DNA from: DASWUZ01 sp036401375
GTDB lineage: Bacteria > Acidobacteriota > Terriglobia > Terriglobales > Acidobacteriaceae
Assembly: GCA_036401375.1 (NCBI GenBank)
Contig: DASWVB010000020.1
Span: 1 to 26,467 of the forward strand
Reading direction: 5' to 3'
Length of the DNA stretch: 26,467 nt
This document shows, one piece after another, positions 14,889 to 21,884 of the stretch. Every line of letters starts with the position of its first letter. Position 1 is the first letter of the stretch. Both the position numbers and the translations under genes were made by a program. Below the pieces are notes generated by a model, which had not been told where the DNA came from, ran no database searches, and worked only from the letters and a program-made list of their open reading frames with translations.

Positions 14889-15040
14889 CATGATGACCAT
14901 CACTGGCCTCCCAAAACGTTCCTTGCTGCCTCTTGAAGGCGTTGAAGGAACTGAAGCTCCGGTTTCGGCGGGTTCTCTTTGGAACCGGCTCTGTAATCCC
15001 GGAGCTGATCGCGTGGCAGCATTGTTCGTTCGCAGCTGCC
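14889..15040 (-). ncRNA. Candidate structured RNA ending at the orphan terminator
   Basis: Three stem-loops lie next to the terminator. GTTCCTT/AAGGAAC (14918-14951) has an inner GCCT/AGGC stem. AGCTCCGG/CCGGAGCT (14955-15006) encloses a GGTTC/GAACC hairpin. GGCAGC/GCTGCC spans 15015-15040. A minus-strand transcript would end at the 14853-14888 terminator. No clear promoter was found and I do not recognise a known RNA family; the strand is uncertain, since inverted repeats fold on both. Confidence 0.3.
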
Positions 15041-15249
15041 TGAGCGTCGCTGGCTGCCTGACTAATTGCAATCGAAGCGCCGTTTCTTTGACTCTTTCGT
15101 TTCTGCAACTTAAGGCTGGCATAAAATTCTTTTATCCGGATATTGGAAGTTCTCCGCAGCAGACGCTTCGTAAAATCATAGCTGGACGTGGAGGCATTCC
15201 CCTGATCTCAGATCGGGAAACTTCTTTAGAATGGTCACGAGGGCACCTC

Positions 15250-16365
15250 ATGATCATTGGAGTACCGAAGGAGATCAAGGACCACGAGAGCCGCGTCGGC
15301 ATCACTCCAGCCGGCGTCAAGGCCCTGATCGATGCGAAGCACACTGTGCTGGTCCAGACGCAGGCGGGGGAGCTGTCCGCCTTCACTGACGACGAGTACC
15401 AGGCTGCGGGAGCTGAGATCGTCGGCTCCGCACATAACGTCTGGGGCAACGCCGAGATGGTCGTCAAGGTCAAGGAGCCGGTGGATAAGGAGTATGTCTT
15501 TTTCCGGGAGGGCCTGGTCCTGTTTACCTACCTGCATCTGGCTCCTGTCGCTGCTCTGACCGAGAAGCTGCTCACCACCAAGGTGATCGGGATCGCCTAC
15601 GAGACGATCCGCGACCAGCAGGGCACCTTGCCGTTGCTCGTTCCGATGTCTGAAGTCGCAGGGCGCATGTCCGTCCAGGTCGGTGCGACCTACCTCGAGA
15701 AGGAGAAGGGTGGCCGGGGAGTGCTGCTGGGAGGGGTTCCGGGCGTTCCTCCGGCGGACGTATGCATCATCGGCGGCGGTATCGTGGGGACGAATGCGGC
15801 CAAGATCGCCCTCGGGATGGGCGCCAAGGTCACCCTGGTCGACCTGAACCTCAATCGACTGCGGGAGATAGACGACATATTCGGTGGACGAGTCTATACC
15901 CTGGCCTCAAACGCCTACAACGTGGCGCGGGCCGTGCAGCAGGCCGACCTGGTTATCGGTGGAGTGCTGATCCCGGGCGCCGCAGCCCCCAAGATCGTCA
16001 CCCGTGAGATGGTTCTCAAGATGAAGAAGGGCGCCGTGATCGTCGACGTTGCGATCGACCAGGGCGGATGCATCGAGACCGCCCGGCCAACGACCCACAG
16101 CGATCCTTCCTATGAAGTGAACGGCGTGGTCCACTACTGCGTCACCAACATGCCCGCAGCCGTACCCTACACGTCTACCCTGGCGCTCACCAACGCCACT
16201 TTTCCCTATGTGCTGCGACTTGCGAACTCAGGGGCGAAGGCAGCAATCGAGAGCAGCGAAGCCATCTCGGAGGGCGTGAACACCTACCTGGGCACCCTGA
16301 CGTACAAGGCGGTAGCGAGCTCCCAGGGCAAGGAATGGACTCCGGTCCGCAGCCTGCTCAACTGA
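15250..16365 (+). CDS. ald: Alanine dehydrogenase
   Basis: This 371-residue enzyme catalyses the reversible NAD-dependent oxidative deamination of L-alanine to pyruvate and ammonia, linking amino-acid catabolism to nitrogen and carbon supply. The length matches the family exactly. The N-terminus MIIGVPKEIKDHESRVGITP is diagnostic. K75 (in VKVKEP), H96 (in TYLHLA) and D270 (in VAIDQGG) fit the known catalytic residues. The Rossmann loop is GGGIVG (175-180), with VDLN (197-200) at the end of the next strand. ATG 15250 has GAGG about eight bases upstream; the frame is open further upstream, but that part is the non-coding region. Cytoplasmic and probably hexameric, as is usual for the family. 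Confidence 0.97.
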   Translation: MIIGVPKEIKDHESRVGITPAGVKALIDAKHTVLVQTQAGELSAFTDDEYQAAGAEIVGSAHNVWGNAEMVVKVKEPVDKEYVFFREGLVLFTYLHLAPVAALTEKLLTTKVIGIAYETIRDQQGTLPLLVPMSEVAGRMSVQVGATYLEKEKGGRGVLLGGVPGVPPADVCIIGGGIVGTNAAKIALGMGAKVTLVDLNLNRLREIDDIFGGRVYTLASNAYNVARAVQQADLVIGGVLIPGAAAPKIVTREMVLKMKKGAVIVDVAIDQGGCIETARPTTHSDPSYEVNGVVHYCVTNMPAAVPYTSTLALTNATFPYVLRLANSGAKAAIESSEAISEGVNTYLGTLTYKAVASSQGKEWTPVRSLLN

Positions 16366-16401
16366 GCCTGGCTGCGGAATTCTTCTACGCAGGACAGGGC
16401 T

Positions 16402-17250
16402 CTACTGCAGCCGCACGTCGTGAGTCGTCCGGAAGGTAAGCAACGTCTCGGCCGGCAGGACGAGGTCGTGGTTCCCGGTCAGCGCCCCGCCTGCGGTACC
16501 GGCTCCCCCACCGGCCAGAGCACCTATCAGGGCGCCTTTGCCTCCTCCGGCCAGTCCACCAATCAGTGCGCCGACACCTGCACCGCCGCCGGCGAACTCC
16601 GCCGAACGCTTGCCTTTGCCCTTCTCTACCCGCTCGACAGTGCTGGTCGCGACTTCGTAAGAGCGGCCGCCGGCGCGCACCCGGTCCAGACGAATCTCGA
16701 GCACCGCTCCACCCTTGATACGCCCCAGCGCCTTGGCGTCCACCACCGTGCCCGAGGCAGTCGACCCCCGCTTGATGATGGTCTCACCGCGCACGATCAC
16801 CGGCGCCTCGACGGTCGCCGAAAAGCTGTCCCCAGGCTGGTTCTGCCGTGAGCTCAGCGTCTGATCGAGGCGAACGCGCAGCGCCGTGCCGGCGGGGATC
16901 ACGAGCGCTCTCGGCTCACTTTGAGCGGGAGGGTAGTTGCCGGATTGGGATCGCTCCGGATACCCTGCGCCAGTCTGCTGCTGCCCGGTGGGAGCGCCCT
17001 GCTGCGGGTATTGCGATGTGCCGGTCTGCTGCTGGACAGGAGCGGTGCTCTGGGTCGAGGGCGGGTACTGATCCGGCGCCGTCGTTGTCGCTGTAGCCGC
17101 TTGAGCGGGGGCCGCTGCCGGGGCGGGCTGGTTCGTGGCTGCCGGCTGACTGCTCTTGCATCCCAGCCCGATCAGGCAAGCCAGGGTCAGCGGCACTATT
17201 GCGCATACGCTTCCCGCGAGAGTTCCGTTCATCGATGTTTTTGGCTTCAT
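16402..17250 (-). CDS. Putative lipoprotein with glycine-zipper domain
   Basis: This 282-residue envelope protein has a signal sequence ending in LIGLGC, a lipobox-like site with Cys near residue 31. A Pro/Ala/Thr/Gln-rich linker follows (about 34-115), then a beta-rich domain starting ALVIPAGTALRVRLDQTLSS. Next is a glycine-zipper stretch of GGxxGAxxGG-type repeats (FAGGGAGVGALIGGLAGGGK and onward), and a last strand LPAETLLTFRT. This architecture is common in acidobacteria; the function is unknown, and outer-membrane association is inferred from the zipper. The start is uncertain: ATG 17250 is best placed for the signal peptide, with 17232 and 17289 as alternatives. It converges with ald, with 36 bases between them. 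Confidence 0.75.
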   Translation of the reverse strand: MKPKTSMNGTLAGSVCAIVPLTLACLIGLGCKSSQPAATNQPAPAAAPAQAATATTTAPDQYPPSTQSTAPVQQQTGTSQYPQQGAPTGQQQTGAGYPERSQSGNYPPAQSEPRALVIPAGTALRVRLDQTLSSRQNQPGDSFSATVEAPVIVRGETIIKRGSTASGTVVDAKALGRIKGGAVLEIRLDRVRAGGRSYEVATSTVERVEKGKGKRSAEFAGGGAGVGALIGGLAGGGKGALIGALAGGGAGTAGGALTGNHDLVLPAETLLTFRTTHDVRLQ

Positions 17251-17265
17251 GAGAGTAGTTTGAAA

Positions 17266-17281
17266 ACAACCTCCGGGTTGA
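17266..17281. promoter_or_regulatory. ArsR-like palindrome upstream of the lipoprotein gene
   Basis: ACAACCTCCGGGTTGA has the CAACC-N4-GGTTG form of the plus-strand ArsR operators O1 and O2. It lies 16-31 bases upstream of the ATG at 17250. On the minus strand the centre contains GGAGG, so it may instead be a hairpin around a ribosome binding site, or simple chance. Confidence 0.3.
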
Positions 17282-17319
17282 GTTGTCATGCTCCGAGCGA
17301 TATGGGAGCGGGCCCGCAT

Positions 17320-17340
17320 TCCCGGGCAAGGAGCCCGGGA
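17320..17340. promoter_or_regulatory. GC-rich inverted repeat upstream of ntrY-like gene
   Basis: TCCCGGGC (17320-17327) and GCCCGGGA (17333-17340) form a perfect palindrome with a five-base centre. It ends 13 bases before a perfect TATAAT (17354-17359) on the plus strand. It occupies the place of the -35 element, which is otherwise not recognisable, so it may be an activator or repressor site for the two-component operon. Confidence 0.4.
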
Positions 17341-17353
17341 TGGAGCAGCCGCC

Positions 17354-17359
17354 TATAAT
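17354..17359 (+). promoter_or_regulatory. Candidate -10 element of the ntrY-ntrX operon
   Basis: A perfect TATAAT lies 55 bases upstream of the TTG start of the histidine kinase gene. No good -35 is visible at 16-18 bases; a palindrome sits there instead. Confidence 0.45.
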
Positions 17360-17403
17360 TTGTAGCATCTTCGAGCATTCACTGCTCTCAGGAAGCCAAG
17401 CAT

Positions 17404-17408
17404 AGGAG
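17404..17408 (+). promoter_or_regulatory. Ribosome binding site that fixes the TTG start of ntrY
   Basis: AGGAG lies six bases before the TTG at 17415. No ATG of the frame lies near, so this site supports the rare start codon. Confidence 0.75.
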
Positions 17409-17414
17409 ACCGCG

Positions 17415-19754
17415 TTGGTAGAGTCAAAGCATCGCAAGACGGTGGTTGGGGTGCTCGGCGCCTCGCTGCTGCTCCTGTTCGTCCTGCTGGCTGCTCTCAA
17501 CGCGTTCAACCTGCCGTTTCTGCGCCCCCGCAGCGCCTCGCTGATCTTCCTCTTTACGGGGATCTCGGTGGTGGTGTTCCTGCTGTTCATGGTGTTGCTG
17601 GTCCTGCTCTCGCGCAACATCCTCAAGCTGTATGTCGACGAGCGCAGCCGCGTACTCGGCTCGCGGCTGCGCACCCGGATGCTGATCGGAGCGCTCGTGC
17701 TCTCCTTTGCACCGGCCTTCTTCATGTTCTTCTTCAGCTACGGGTTGATGAACCGGTCCATGGACCGCTGGTTCTCGCAGCCGGTGATGCAGCTGCACGA
17801 CGACTCCACGCGGATCGTGCAGACCCTGTCACAATACGCTGCCGAAAACGCGCGGGCTGAGGCGGCGTCGATCGCAGCCGCTCTGAATCAGATCGGACCG
17901 CAGCGGGACGCCGGTGCCGAGCAGGGCGTACTGCGAAGCCATCACATCACGCTGCAGGGTGGGTTCGCCATCCTCTACAGGCACGGGGGCGCGGTGGCGG
18001 AGTACCAGGCTCCTGCGGGCAGTTCGACGGCCCGCGTGCGGAGCTGGGGCGAGGAGGGGAGCAACGCCGTCCATCCCTCGGCGGCCGCAGCCGAGCAGCC
18101 CGTCGAGGCGGCCGCGCTCGCTGCAGCGCAACAGGGCAAGGATGCAGTGCTTGCGACCGCAGGCCAGGAGTACGCGGTCGGTAAGGCACGCACCGATGGC
18201 ACCATCGTGGTGGTGGCCATGCCGATGCCCTTCGGTCTGGGTACGACGGTGGCCGACGTTCGTCGCGGGACCGAGGTCTACTGGGCGACGTTTCGCTCGC
18301 GCAACGGGCTGCGGCGGCTTTCGCTCTCGATCCTGCTGCTGCTGACGGCCCTGATCTTCTTCACCAGCAGCTGGCTTGCGTTATTTCTGTCGAAGCAGGT
18401 CACGCGCCCCGTGGAGGCTCTGGCCGATGCCATGGACGAGATCGCCGAGGGCCACTACAAGCACCGCATCACGGTCGAGGCGACGCAGGAGCTGGGAGAG
18501 CTGATTCGCTCGTTTAACCACATGGCCGCGGACCTTGAAGAGAGTCGCACCATGGTCGAGAGCTCTACCCAGCAGCTCTCGGCCGCAAATCTGGCCCTCG
18601 AAAAGCGCCGCCGTGAGCTGGAGATCATCCTCGAGACGATCCCCAGCGGGGTCGTCACGCTGGACTCCGAACTGCGGGTGGTGCAGGCGAATCGCGCATT
18701 CCTCGATCGCTTCCAGACGAACGTCTCCCTGCTCGGGCGACCGCTCGGGAGCGTCTTTCCGACAGAGATCACCGAGGAGCTGACGCACTTGGTCCGTCGC
18801 GGCCGGCGCATGGGAATCGCCTCAACGGAGTTCGACTTCCGCAGTCCCAATGGGCTGCTGAACCTCTCCGCGACCATCGCCACGCTGCCGCTTGGCCCGG
18901 GCGAGGGTGGTTCGATCCTGGTGCTGGAGGATGTGACGGAGTTCCTGCTGGCGCAGCGCCAGATGGCGTGGAAGGAGGTGGCCCAGCGGGTCGCGCACGA
19001 GATCAAAAATCCGCTCACTCCCATCGGTCTGTCGGCGGAGCGTATTCGCAGGCACATCGATCGGCCGGGACCGGATACTACATCCGTGATCCGCCGATGC
19101 AGCGAAGTGATCGTGGGATCGGTCGAGACGATGCGCTCGCTGGTTGACCAGTTTGCCGCGCTTGCGCAGTTTCCCACCGCGCAGCCACGGCCCTCCGACC
19201 TCAACCTGATCGTCGAGAGTGCCCTGATGCTCTTCGGCGGGCGCCTGGAGGGTATCCGAATCGAACGTCGTCTGGCTGCCGGGATACCACCGGTGATGGC
19301 CGATCCGGAGGCGCTCAAACGCGCGCTGGCCAACCTGATCGATAACGCGGCGGAGGCGATGCAGGGGAGCCTTCTGCGCCAGCTCACGGTTGAGACTGCC
19401 GTCAGCGAAGATCAGCACTCGGCCGAAATTGTGATCTCTGACACCGGGCACGGACTGACGCCGGAGATGCGGGAGCGGCTCTTCCTGCCCCACTTCTCGA
19501 CCAAGCAGCGCGGTACCGGCCTTGGCCTGGCGATCGCGGCAAAAATTGTGCAGGAACACAGCGGCGCCATTCGCGCTGAGAGCAACGCGCCTGCGGGTGC
19601 GCGCTTCATCCTGGAATTGCCCCTGGCCGAGTCGCCGGCGAGCAGTGCCGATGTGCCTGGTGACGTCGCCTCCGAGGCCGTGCTCCGGCTGCAGCCCCTT
19701 CCCGCCGACGAAATGGCCTCCACTGAAAGAGCCGGCCGGGCGGCTGCACTTTGA
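17415..19754 (+). CDS. ntrY: NtrY-like sensor histidine kinase
   Basis: This 779-residue membrane kinase has the NtrY architecture. Three N-terminal helices lie at about 9-31, 42-66 and 88-111. A large extracytoplasmic loop (about 112-300) is followed by a fourth helix (303-326), a HAMP linker (about 325-380) and a PAS domain (about 400-510). The HisKA domain has VAHEIKNPLTPIGLSAERIR with phospho-acceptor H528. The HATPase domain shows the N box LIDNAAEAM (N644), DTGHG (676-680) and GTGLGLAIA (700-708). NtrY proteins sense nitrogen or redox state and phosphorylate NtrX; the signal here is unknown. The TTG start has AGGAG upstream. The stop overlaps the start of the response regulator gene (TTGA), so the two are translationally coupled. 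Confidence 0.92.
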   Translation: MVESKHRKTVVGVLGASLLLLFVLLAALNAFNLPFLRPRSASLIFLFTGISVVVFLLFMVLLVLLSRNILKLYVDERSRVLGSRLRTRMLIGALVLSFAPAFFMFFFSYGLMNRSMDRWFSQPVMQLHDDSTRIVQTLSQYAAENARAEAASIAAALNQIGPQRDAGAEQGVLRSHHITLQGGFAILYRHGGAVAEYQAPAGSSTARVRSWGEEGSNAVHPSAAAAEQPVEAAALAAAQQGKDAVLATAGQEYAVGKARTDGTIVVVAMPMPFGLGTTVADVRRGTEVYWATFRSRNGLRRLSLSILLLLTALIFFTSSWLALFLSKQVTRPVEALADAMDEIAEGHYKHRITVEATQELGELIRSFNHMAADLEESRTMVESSTQQLSAANLALEKRRRELEIILETIPSGVVTLDSELRVVQANRAFLDRFQTNVSLLGRPLGSVFPTEITEELTHLVRRGRRMGIASTEFDFRSPNGLLNLSATIATLPLGPGEGGSILVLEDVTEFLLAQRQMAWKEVAQRVAHEIKNPLTPIGLSAERIRRHIDRPGPDTTSVIRRCSEVIVGSVETMRSLVDQFAALAQFPTAQPRPSDLNLIVESALMLFGGRLEGIRIERRLAAGIPPVMADPEALKRALANLIDNAAEAMQGSLLRQLTVETAVSEDQHSAEIVISDTGHGLTPEMRERLFLPHFSTKQRGTGLGLAIAAKIVQEHSGAIRAESNAPAGARFILELPLAESPASSADVPGDVASEAVLRLQPLPADEMASTERAGRAAAL

Positions 19755-21106
19755 ACCACCTGCTGATTGTCGATGATGAGTCCGAGATACGTGCCTCGCT
19801 TGAGGAGATCCTGCGGGAAGAGGGCTACATCGTTACCGCGACAGCCACCGCTGCGGAGGCCCTGGAGCTGCTGCGCGACGCCCTCTACGATGTCGTGCTG
19901 CTCGACATATGGCTGCCGGATCGGGACGGCTTGGACGTCCTCGCGGACATCAATGCACTCGAGGTCGACCGCAAGCCGGAGGTCATCATCATCTCCGGCC
20001 ACGGCACCATCGAGACTGCCGTGCGCGCTACGAAGCTAGGTGCGTTCGACTTCCTCGAAAAGCCGTTGTCGCTCGATCGCACCCTGATGCTGGTGAAGCA
20101 TGCGGTCGATGCGCGGCAATTGCGCAGCGATAACCAGGAGCTGAAGCGGCAACTCTCGACCTACGCGCCAATCACCGGGCAGAGCGTATCGGCGAAGGCG
20201 CTGCGCCAGCAGATCAAGCTGATGGCGCCGACCAACGGCCGCGTACTCATCTTCGGCGAGTCGGGTTCGGGCAAGGAGCTCATCGCGCGCGCCATTCACG
20301 CCGAGAGCCTGCGCCGGGACCGCGTCTTCGTGGAGCTGAACTGCGCTGCGATCCCGGAAGACTTCATCGAGAGCGAGATCTTCGGCTACCGGCATAGCGC
20401 CGTTCCGGGCGGCCCTGCTGAAAAGCGTGGGACTCTGGAGCGGGCTGACGGGGGAACGCTCTTTCTCGATGAGGTGGGCGACATGAGCCTCAAGACCCAG
20501 GCCAAGATGCTGCGCGCCCTCGACGAACAGAGCTTCACTCCGGTGGGTGCGACCCGCGCAGTGCACGTCGATGTGCGCGTGGTTGCGGCAACCAACAAAA
20601 ATCTTGAGGAGGAGACGGCCAAGGGAAACTTCCGCGAAGACCTCTTCTACCGGCTCAATGTCATACCGTTTTTTGTGCCGCCGCTGCGCGAGCGCAAGGA
20701 GGATATTCCACTGCTGGCCCAGGAGTTCCTACGCGCGCTGGGGCGGGAGTACGGTCGCCCGCGCGTCGAGATCAGTGAAGATGCGATCGCCATGCTGAAG
20801 CAGTACCACTGGCCGGGCAACGTTCGCGAATTGAAGAACCTGGTCGAACGGCTGCTTATCATGAACCCTGCGGTGCTGCGGATCGAACGCAAGCATCTGC
20901 CGATGCTGGTGCCTCGTGAGTCCACGCGGGGAGGCGGTGATTTCAGCACCCTGCAGCAGGCCCGCGAGGCCTATGAGCGCGACTACATCCTCAAGAAGAT
21001 CGACGATTGCCGCGGGAATGTGAGCCGCGCTGCGGAGGCGCTTGGCCTCGAGCGCAGCCATCTCTACCGGAAGATGAAGGCCCTCGGCATCGCAGTTCGC
21101 GAGTAA
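19751..21106 (+). CDS. ntrX: NtrX-like response regulator lacking the GAFTGA loop
   Basis: This 451-residue regulator has a receiver domain (1-120; acidic D8-D9, phospho-acceptor D52, K104), an AAA+ domain (about 140-375) and a Fis-type helix-turn-helix (about 410-447, GNVSRAAEALGLERSHLYRK). Walker A is GESGSGK (169-175) and Walker B is LFLDEVGD (237-244). The loop that normally reads GAFTGA, and that contacts sigma-54, is YRHSAVPGGPAEKRG instead. As described for other NtrX proteins, it may therefore not act as a sigma-54 activator and could bind DNA with the ordinary polymerase. The start is a TTG at 19751, directly before the first receiver strand and overlapping the kinase stop. Confidence 0.92.
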   Translation: MNHLLIVDDESEIRASLEEILREEGYIVTATATAAEALELLRDALYDVVLLDIWLPDRDGLDVLADINALEVDRKPEVIIISGHGTIETAVRATKLGAFDFLEKPLSLDRTLMLVKHAVDARQLRSDNQELKRQLSTYAPITGQSVSAKALRQQIKLMAPTNGRVLIFGESGSGKELIARAIHAESLRRDRVFVELNCAAIPEDFIESEIFGYRHSAVPGGPAEKRGTLERADGGTLFLDEVGDMSLKTQAKMLRALDEQSFTPVGATRAVHVDVRVVAATNKNLEEETAKGNFREDLFYRLNVIPFFVPPLRERKEDIPLLAQEFLRALGREYGRPRVEISEDAIAMLKQYHWPGNVRELKNLVERLLIMNPAVLRIERKHLPMLVPRESTRGGGDFSTLQQAREAYERDYILKKIDDCRGNVSRAAEALGLERSHLYRKMKALGIAVRE

Positions 21107-21160
21107 AGCGGGATCGAGCTTTGCGCCTCGGTAAACCCTGTTAGCTGTAATGGAATCCAC

Positions 21161-21169
21161 TACAATGTA
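21161..21169. promoter_or_regulatory. Palindrome before the RHH-PIN operon
   Basis: TACAATGTA is a small palindrome just before the ATG at 21172. A further TGTA half-site lies upstream around 21146. TACAAT could also serve as a -10 element, which would place the operator on the promoter, as is common for antitoxin autoregulation. Confidence 0.35.
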
Positions 21170-21171
21170 AT

Positions 21172-21459
21172 ATGGGGAGTATGAGTGCTGCTCGAGTGTC
21201 CCGTGTCTTCACGATCAGTCTGCCGCCGGAGCTAGCACAGAAGGCGCTCGACCTAGCCAAGCGAGATAGTCGAACTATCAGTGAGCTCTTCCGCGAGGCT
21301 TTTCGCGCCTACTATGCTCAGAATGCACGCCAAACACTGGATGAGATTAGAAGGTATGCGGCAAGTCGCGAATCTCAATATAGCGAGGCCGACGTGCCTC
21401 GGCTGATCAAGCAGTCTCGCGCTGATAAATCCAAGCGCAGCAAGAGCCGTTCCCGCTGA
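21172..21459 (+). CDS. Ribbon-helix-helix antitoxin-like DNA-binding protein
   Basis: This protein of 95 residues (92 if ATG 21181 is used) starts with a beta strand VSRVFTISLPPELAQKALD followed by helix ISELFREAFRAYYAQN, a ribbon-helix-helix fold of the CopG/MetJ type. The C-terminal part is charged and ends in a Lys/Arg/Ser-rich tail, which would fit neutralising the partner toxin. The next gene is a PIN-domain ribonuclease two bases downstream, so this is the antitoxin of a type II module that probably represses its own operon. GGGGAG before 21181 is close to that ATG; 21172 lacks a binding site, so the exact start is open. Confidence 0.85.
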   Translation: MGSMSAARVSRVFTISLPPELAQKALDLAKRDSRTISELFREAFRAYYAQNARQTLDEIRRYAASRESQYSEADVPRLIKQSRADKSKRSKSRSR

Positions 21460-21461
21460 TA

Positions 21462-21857
21462 GTGGTCCTTGACACTAACGTATGGATCTCGGCGCTGCAG
21501 TTCGGCACGGCCCTAGGCACTCCATCGCGTGCCCTCGAACGCGCGATGGTCGAGGACGTGATCGGCACCTGCCTGGAAATCGAGTCTGAGATCATCCGGG
21601 TTCTGGTAAGCAAGTTTCACTGGGAACATGAACAGGCTGAGGCGGTCCTCGGAACAGTGCTCGCGCGGTCGATCCGAGTGAGCCTCCGAGGAAATGTGAA
21701 AGTCTGCCGCGATGCTGACGACGATATGTTCCTGGAGACTGCTGTTCGAGCCAGGGCCAGTCTCCTCATCGCAGGCGATAAGGACTTGCTGGTGTTGGGT
21801 TCTTACAAGGGAGTGCGGATTGTGACGCCGGCAGAGTACGTTCGTTTGGCTGTCTGA
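21462..21857 (+). CDS. PIN-domain toxin (COG1569-type ribonuclease)
   Basis: This 131-residue PIN-domain protein is probably the toxin of the ribbon-helix-helix/PIN pair. PIN toxins are metal-dependent RNases that cut tRNA or mRNA. Visible acidic residues fit the active site: D4 in VLDTNVWISAL, the E residues in CLEIESEIIRVL, D86-D88 in the DADDDMFLETA segment, and D in IAGDKDLLVL. The final strand VRIVTPAEYVRL is typical of the family. The start is GTG at 21462, two bases past the antitoxin stop, so translation is coupled. The exact RNA target is unknown. Codon use is somewhat less GC-rich than in neighbouring genes, which fits horizontal acquisition. Confidence 0.85.
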   Translation: MVLDTNVWISALQFGTALGTPSRALERAMVEDVIGTCLEIESEIIRVLVSKFHWEHEQAEAVLGTVLARSIRVSLRGNVKVCRDADDDMFLETAVRARASLLIAGDKDLLVLGSYKGVRIVTPAEYVRLAV

Positions 21858-21884
21858 TCCAATCCGGGCAGCGCGGACCCCCCT

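Larger units (their letters stand above)
14351..15249. other. 0.9-kb intergenic region between divergent genes
   Basis: I find no convincing protein gene here on either strand. The open frames present (for example 14549-14824 plus, and 14758-15122 minus) lack ribosome binding sites and recognisable composition. The region does hold a 15-base-pair bidirectional terminator hairpin (14853-14888) and several clustered inverted repeats to its right (14918-15040). Both flanking genes are transcribed away from the region, so a terminator here has no known gene to serve. Confidence 0.65.

Noticed and set aside
14549..15122. Small open frames in the intergenic gap on both strands
   Set aside because: No ribosome binding sites and no coherent composition; they overlap strong inverted repeats, which fits non-coding structured DNA better.
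14549..15130. 6S RNA, RNase P RNA, tmRNA or SRP RNA in the gap
   Set aside because: None of the diagnostic sequences of these RNAs could be found, and the layout of several separate hairpins does not match 6S RNA.
14889..15249. Glycine-type riboswitch or other known riboswitch before ald
   Set aside because: I looked for the usual conserved sequences and did not see them; only generic stem-loops are present.
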